A stretch of 64,000 bases of DNA from Tuberibacillus sp. Marseille-P3662 (lineage in GTDB: Bacteria; Bacillota; Bacilli; Bacillales; Sporolactobacillaceae): positions 806,001-870,000 of the forward strand of contig NZ_FXBS01000006.1 in assembly GCF_900178005.1 (NCBI RefSeq). The letters are read 5' to 3'. A program made the translations under genes and the position numbers. The stretch's first letter is position 1; the number at the start of each line of letters is the position of its first letter. The notes beneath the pieces were generated by a model that was given only the letters and a program-made list of their open reading frames with translations, ran no database searches and was not told the origin of the DNA. Shown here piece by piece: positions 59,930 to 64,000 of this stretch.

Positions 59930-60751
59930 TTAAAAAGGCAGGAAGCCTTCTTGACTAATAAAGATGTTAGTGTTATCAAAGTGTTTGTTTAATTGCGCCA
60001 ATAAGAAGTGGTGAGCATTCCGTCGGTACCAATGGCTCCAATGATGTTGATCATAGATAGATTTAATTCCCATACGCTCGGTGCGGCGGCCGCCGCTGCC
60101 GTCACCCATGAAAAAGTCATCGATGCAGACACGGGACGTGATTTCAGCTAACTGTTGCGCGAAGTTATCACTGTGTGGGAGAAGAGGTGCGACCGCGACT
60201 TGTGCATCGAACCCAGCGTCCGTAAACGTCTTAATGGCCTGCATTCGTGCCTGAATCGGCGGTGCCGAGGGAGCAAATGCGCGTCTGACATCCTCACAAT
60301 CAGTTTCAATCGTCATGCTGATACGAACACGTGATTTCATTTGAGTTAATAAATCTAGATCACGTGTTACAAATGGACTCCGCGTTTGCACGAATAAAAA
60401 GTCCGGCACCTCATCCACTAAAACCTCTAATAAATGTCGTGTCGTTGTAGTTTTCATTTCAATAGGTTGATAAGGGTCGGTACTGGATGACATAAAGATG
60501 GTGACCGGTCCTTTTTTCTTGGCGTTTCTGAGTTCACGGTATAACTTGTCCTGTGTGACTTGCTTGACGTCAACCCAGGTCCCCCATGCCTCTTTCCGGA
60601 ATAACCCCACAGGCATTTGCCTTACGTAACAAAATTCACATCCATAAGCACATCCGGTGTAAGGATTTAACGAATGTGAGTATCCTTCAAGATAACCACC
60701 TGTTTTCGTCAGTATTGACTGAGGTGATTTATATTCAATATGCTTTTGCAT
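59930..60751 (-). CDS. Radical SAM protein, SPL/Rv2578c family
   Basis: About 273 residues. The 4Fe-4S/SAM motif CxxxCxxC is CAYGCEFCYV within LNPYTGCAYGCEFCYVRQMP. FMSSSTDPYQPIE, TRSPFVTRDLDLL and RISMTIETDCEDVRRAFAP are typical of the spore photoproduct lyase-like branch. It lacks the SPL-specific C-terminal cysteine pattern as far as I can judge, so its true substrate is open. Convergent with the protease gene, with a 4-nt gap. Confidence 0.82.
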   Translation of the reverse strand: MQKHIEYKSPQSILTKTGGYLEGYSHSLNPYTGCAYGCEFCYVRQMPVGLFRKEAWGTWVDVKQVTQDKLYRELRNAKKKGPVTIFMSSSTDPYQPIEMKTTTTRHLLEVLVDEVPDFLFVQTRSPFVTRDLDLLTQMKSRVRISMTIETDCEDVRRAFAPSAPPIQARMQAIKTFTDAGFDAQVAVAPLLPHSDNFAQQLAEITSRVCIDDFFMGDGSGGRRTERMGIKSIYDQHHWSHWYRRNAHHFLLAQLNKHFDNTNIFISQEGFLPF

Positions 60752-60808
60752 GATCGTCAACTCCATTCTTGTTCATTTTACAATAAATAAAGGTGGCAAC
60801 ACCATTTG

Positions 60809-60892
60809 GCGGGATTGTGAGTTGAACTCGCGGGATTATCGACTGAATTCGCGGGATTAATTGCCGATTTGGCTGAATTGACACATGATTTG
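60809..60892. repeat. Decaying 21-bp tandem repeat
   Basis: Unit starts fall at 60809, 60830, 60851 and 60872. The first three begin GCGGGATT exactly; the fourth begins GCTGAATT. Units 1 and 2 share the GA.TGAA.TC end; units 3 and 4 share GATTTG. It lies between the radical SAM gene and the GNAT gene, with no reading frame through it. Confidence 0.75.
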
Positions 60893-61014
60893 CGGAATAA
60901 CCCATCATCATTTAAAATACTCAACTCTAAGCAGGCTTCTTCTATTGAGCAGAGAATTTATTAAAAAGGTCAGTTTTAAAAGTCATGATGATAGAGAAAG
61001 CGAGGCGTCATTAT

Positions 61015-61530
61015 ATGATACGAGAAGCGTTAAAAACAGATATTAGTAGCATTGCTAAAGTCCACGTTGACAGTTGGCGGTCAACCTACGGGTCCATTGT
61101 TGATCAAGATGTGCTCCAGCAATTATCTTACGATGAGAAAGAGAAACAATGGCAACAAATTCTAGACCAAGATTCCAAGCTGAACCGAACATTCGTTGCT
61201 TTCGATGATACCGGTGATATGGCCGGCTTTTTGAGTGTTGGATCGAATCGTCTTGAACCATATGCTTATGAGGGTGAGCTCTATGCCGTTTATTTATTGT
61301 CTGACTATCAGGGACAAGGATATGGCCGTCGGTTATTGAAAAAGGGTGCCGAACATCTATATGAGCATGGGATCGATAATATGACCGTCGCTGTGTTAAG
61401 TGAGAATCCTGCAGTTGGTTTCTACCAACGAATGGGAGCACAGCCACTTGGCTATCAAACGATTCGCATCGGGCGATTGGATGTGCAAGAAACCATTTTA
61501 GGTTGGTCGTCTTTGTATGCTTTGAATTAG
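61015..61530 (+). CDS. GNAT-family N-acetyltransferase
   Basis: 171 residues. The acetyl-CoA loop is YLLSDYQGQGYGRRLLKKGAEHL (Q/RxxGxG/A), preceded by ELYAVYLL and followed by VLSENPAVGFYQRMGAQPLG. N-terminal MIREALKTDISSIAKVHVDSWRSTY is typical. The ATG at 61015 with GAGGCG is preferred. Its stop overlaps that of the convergent gene. Confidence 0.9.
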   Translation: MIREALKTDISSIAKVHVDSWRSTYGSIVDQDVLQQLSYDEKEKQWQQILDQDSKLNRTFVAFDDTGDMAGFLSVGSNRLEPYAYEGELYAVYLLSDYQGQGYGRRLLKKGAEHLYEHGIDNMTVAVLSENPAVGFYQRMGAQPLGYQTIRIGRLDVQETILGWSSLYALN

Positions 61531-62756
61531 ATATTGAGGGTATTCGGTTCGGTTTGTTCAATTACAATATCACGGGCTTGGTGAAAAGCGGCGAACCTAT
61601 TCAGTTCGTCTTGAATAGAACGGCGCATTTCCGGCGTTAATTCAATATCAGGTTCAAGTTGAAGCAGACGGATAAGGAGACGCTGATCCTTTCTGTCCAA
61701 TCGTGGGTCGATGCGTCCAATCAAACGATCTCCGTATAAAATGGGCATGGCATATGGTCCGTAACGCCGTTTCGATTGTGGTGTGTAAATTTCCCATCGG
61801 TAACGGAAATCAAACAGATCCACTAAACGTTCTCGGCGCCACAGTAAATTATCTAAAGGTGATAGAAACCGGATTGGACCATCTATAGACACTGGATCCT
61901 TAGACACTTCTCGATCCATTTCTCGAAGTTTGTCAAGGTCATCAGCTAGAATGAAATACGGTCGTTTGACGTTATTAATATCCAAGGGTATGACGGTACC
62001 TGCCGAAACTTGTTCGTCAATCTCGGCACGACGTTCAGCAGCCGTCATCTTTTGCCACCCAAATCGAGCATCCTGCGGGTCAAACAGGCGGTACGCTCGC
62101 ATGTATTTTTTAGTAAGTAATGCTTGAGCTTCCGACATGCTGAGAGTTTCCGCATGCTGACGAATATTTTCAGGAATCGTGCGCTTGGTGATAGCAAAAA
62201 AGCGTTCATTGCCTTCCCGATAGACAACTCTTATAAAACCACCATCAAGCAGAAGATTCAAAGCCTGTGATGTTTCTTTTGTGTTTGGTGTTTGGTTATC
62301 CCAATAACCATGCACGCGGTTGTTTGATTTAAATGCGCGCGATGGCAGCGGTCCCTCAGTTTCCAAACGATTAAGAACAGCTGTGGCAACGTGATCCAAT
62401 TGCTTTAGCGGTTGCTCAACCTGCCTTTGTAGGCGTTCACGAACAGGTCCAAGAATTGAATAATCCTCGATGGGCATCACACATGCAGCATTAGCGATGT
62501 ATTCAAGGACTTTACCTTGGGTTAGCAATATATTTAAATGTTCGGGTTTGTATCCCGACAGTCGATTGCCTAAAACCAAATGTTGGTTACGCTCCACGAC
62601 GGAAACGGGGTCAAGCTGGACACACTCAAGTTGGCAGATCATTTGTAGTACTGTCTCAGGATCAGAAGCTGGAGTACTTTCATGATGAGAAACTAGCCCC
62701 TGTTTCTCAAGCAGGAAACGACGGACAGCCGAACGATTTACAGAGAAGGGTTTCAT
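61527..62756 (-). CDS. YcaQ-like winged-helix DNA glycosylase
   Basis: About 409 residues of the HTH_42/AlkX (YcaQ) family, which in E. coli unhooks interstrand crosslinks. The catalytic Q-x-D appears as QLD in LECVQLDPVSVVERNQHLVLGNRLSGY. RFLSPLDNLLWRRERLVDLFDFRYRWEIYTPQSKRRYG is the conserved core. SD AAAGGTG serves the ATG at 62756. It adds to the window's crosslink-repair theme alongside mrfAB. Confidence 0.87.
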   Translation of the reverse strand: MKPFSVNRSAVRRFLLEKQGLVSHHESTPASDPETVLQMICQLECVQLDPVSVVERNQHLVLGNRLSGYKPEHLNILLTQGKVLEYIANAACVMPIEDYSILGPVRERLQRQVEQPLKQLDHVATAVLNRLETEGPLPSRAFKSNNRVHGYWDNQTPNTKETSQALNLLLDGGFIRVVYREGNERFFAITKRTIPENIRQHAETLSMSEAQALLTKKYMRAYRLFDPQDARFGWQKMTAAERRAEIDEQVSAGTVIPLDINNVKRPYFILADDLDKLREMDREVSKDPVSIDGPIRFLSPLDNLLWRRERLVDLFDFRYRWEIYTPQSKRRYGPYAMPILYGDRLIGRIDPRLDRKDQRLLIRLLQLEPDIELTPEMRRSIQDELNRFAAFHQARDIVIEQTEPNTLNI

Positions 62757-62925
62757 AGACATTCACCTTTTTACCTGACATAGTTAATCTATATATCATA
62801 TTGTACTGAAAATAGACATAATAAGAAAGCTGTGCTAAAAAAGGCAGGTGATAAAGGTATAGACGTTGAATATAACATACCGAAGAACCACTTTTAATAA
62901 CCGTTTTTAGGAAAGGGAGACCAAT

Positions 62926-63189
62926 ATGAACCGGAAATTCGGTCTATTGTTAGCTATCATTGTGTTACTTATTATTTGGGCAAAAATCGATATCATAGCC
63001 ATCGTAGAAAAACAGTTGGGTATCCAAAGAGATGCCAATCTATTGACAGATATCGTCTTTTCTACATTGGCTAAGTTTTTTAATATGGTTGGTCAACTAT
63101 GGGACTTTCTATTATCCGAAAACGGCTTGATCTTAATCGCCATCATTTTAGTTTACCGTTTGCTTCGTAGTTGGCTTGGAAAAAAATAA
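62926..63189 (+). CDS. Small two-span membrane protein
   Basis: 87 residues. Hydrophobic segments at about 5-22 (FGLLLAIIVLLIIWAKI) and 65-80 (GLILIAIILVYRLL) flank an amphipathic region, with a basic C-terminus (RSWLGKK). No family recognised. SD GAAAGGGAG. Followed by a strong bidirectional hairpin. Confidence 0.7.
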   Translation: MNRKFGLLLAIIVLLIIWAKIDIIAIVEKQLGIQRDANLLTDIVFSTLAKFFNMVGQLWDFLLSENGLILIAIILVYRLLRSWLGKK

Positions 63190-63209
63190 ACCTAAAAGGC
63201 TATAAAACT

Positions 63210-63246
63210 AATCAATCCCGTCTACCTTTCTTAGACGGGATTGATT
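63210..63246. terminator. Bidirectional terminator
   Basis: AATCAATCCCGTCTA, 7-nt loop, TAGACGGGATTGATT between two convergent genes. Confidence 0.85.
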
Positions 63247-63250
63247 ATTG

Positions 63251-64000
63251 CTATCGTTGATCTGAAATAAACACCCTGTGATTATTAAAGAATTCGGTAA
63301 GATCCTTTCCACTGGATGTCTCCATGGCCTTGATGAAATCAGAAGTGGTTGTGACATCGAACTTTTTAGCTTTGAAATAATCATTCATGGCTTCATAGAA
63401 GACGTCATCACCGAGTTTTAAGCGCAAGTCATTCAACGTTCTTGAACCATAATCATAAATGGTAGAGTAATAGGTATTGATGCCACCTTCAGCCGCATGC
63501 TCAGTAAATGTTGCTACCGGTGATGATAGGTGAGCGTAGTCCGCCTCCGGAGCCGGTGTTGTGAGTTGATCAAGCGTACCGTCGTATAATGCCGCAGAAT
63601 AAGTGGCAAATGATTCGTCCAACCATGGTTCATCATGTTCATTATTACCGATGATGCCATAGAACCATTGGTGGCCAATCTCATGGGCGGTCACCGACTC
63701 CACTTGTTGATCCGTTGTTTGTCCGGCAAAACTGATCATGACAAGTTGCGGATATTCCATGCCGCCGAACCATCCTTCCATGCTGACGATATCCAATTCA
63801 GGCCAAGGATAACGCCCGAATTTATCACTGAAGAGTTGAATACTTCTTTCACCTGATGCCATGAGCGCATCAGCATGTTTTGCGTATTGATCCGTATAAT
63901 AGACATTGACTTTGACGTTGTTCACTTTTTTCGTTTCCTTATGATAGGTGGGATCCATCTCAAGTGCAAAGTCCCTGACATGATGGGCTTTGTAACGGTG
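63251..64000 (-). CDS. M1-family (gluzincin) metallopeptidase, N-terminus beyond window
   Basis: C-terminal part of an aminopeptidase N-like zinc protease. The zinc motif HEIGHQW with downstream E (NEHDEPWLDESFATYSA) is complete, and SMEGWFGGMEYPQLVMISF is the GxMEN-equivalent region. The frame is open to base 64000 (HHVRDFALEMDPTYH), so the ATG at 63958 is internal. The late catalytic tyrosine region TYYSTIYDYGSRTL is present. Confidence 0.9.
   Translation of the reverse strand, partial: HRYKAHHVRDFALEMDPTYHKETKKVNNVKVNVYYTDQYAKHADALMASGERSIQLFSDKFGRYPWPELDIVSMEGWFGGMEYPQLVMISFAGQTTDQQVESVTAHEIGHQWFYGIIGNNEHDEPWLDESFATYSAALYDGTLDQLTTPAPEADYAHLSSPVATFTEHAAEGGINTYYSTIYDYGSRTLNDLRLKLGDDVFYEAMNDYFKAKKFDVTTTSDFIKAMETSSGKDLTEFFNNHRVFISDQR

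Noticed and set aside
60809-60892. CRISPR or iteron origin
   Set aside because: Units abut with no unique spacers and there is no replication gene nearby.
61055-61561. 168-residue frame antisense to the GNAT gene
   Set aside because: Fully overlapped by a clear acetyltransferase; no family features or SD.

Overview
The window is a chromosomal segment of an endospore-forming member of the Bacillales. The evidence is a gerP operon, a gerA-type receptor operon, spoIIP, a LysM/GH18 cortex-lytic enzyme, B-type RNase P RNA, a bacillithiol gene pair (yojF-bshB2) and strong Shine-Dalgarno (SD) sites. The order aspB-asnS-dnaD-nth / ponA-recU / yppC-yppE ... ypsA-gpsB-rnpB-ypsC-ypwA ... parE-parC follows the Bacillus subtilis backbone, with blocks inserted or rearranged, so a relative outside core Bacillus is likely. 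I cannot name the species. No prophage, insertion sequence, tRNA or CRISPR array was seen.

Layout. 1-3.8 kb: aspB (cut by the window edge), asnS, dnaD, nth. 3.9-8.8 kb: a sleL-like spore hydrolase where B. subtilis has ypoC, then recU-ponA on the minus strand. 8.9-10.7 kb: yppC, a coiled-coil gene and yppE. 10.8-13.2 kb: minus-strand sporulation block with a small membrane protein, a reordered gerP operon and a zinc-ribbon gene. 13.2-15 kb: mhqR with a consensus promoter and operator, then small unknown genes. 15.1-19 kb: cdaR, glycerate kinase and a GntP permease. 19-24 kb: a hydrolase, a candidate structured sRNA behind a cre-containing promoter, an LCP protein, a DUF2325 protein and a DUF389 protein. 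24-30 kb: yyaL and the mrfAB DNA-repair pair. 30-34.8 kb: ypsA, gpsB, rnpB, rlmL, an M32 carboxypeptidase and a CoA-binding protein. 35-43.3 kb: parE-parC and a gerA-type operon. 43.4-48.1 kb: a YitT-like protein, spoIIP, two fluoride-channel genes and a thioredoxin/CcdA/thioredoxin cassette. 48.2-64 kb: ltaS, mug, a flavoprotein, T-box/tyrS, glsA, ykuK, a MATE pump, alaX, yojF-bshB2, a retropepsin-like protease, an SPL-type radical SAM protein, GNAT, YcaQ-like, a small membrane protein and a truncated M1 peptidase.

The most unusual element is a short interspersed repeat of about 80 bp that ends in an SD sequence and lies directly in front of start codons, always in the gene's orientation. 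Two tandem copies (73 nt identical, period 82) precede parE, a clear copy precedes yojF and a diverged copy precedes mug. Its last 22 nt alone also occur before tyrS and rlmL. It looks like a mobile or duplicating 5'-UTR module. The second most interesting locus is the intergenic region before the LCP gene: a near-consensus promoter with a full cre match in its spacer, followed by three hairpins and a terminator, which reads as a catabolite-controlled small RNA.

Functional themes: spore formation and germination (sleL, gerP, gerA, spoIIP), cell envelope (ponA, ltaS, LCP, gpsB), DNA repair and topology (nth, recU, mrfAB, mug, YcaQ-like, parEC), translation (asnS, tyrS, alaX, rlmL, rnpB), glycerate use (cdaR-glxK-gntP with a likely cre) and thiol/electrophile handling (mhqR, bshB2, resA/ccdA).
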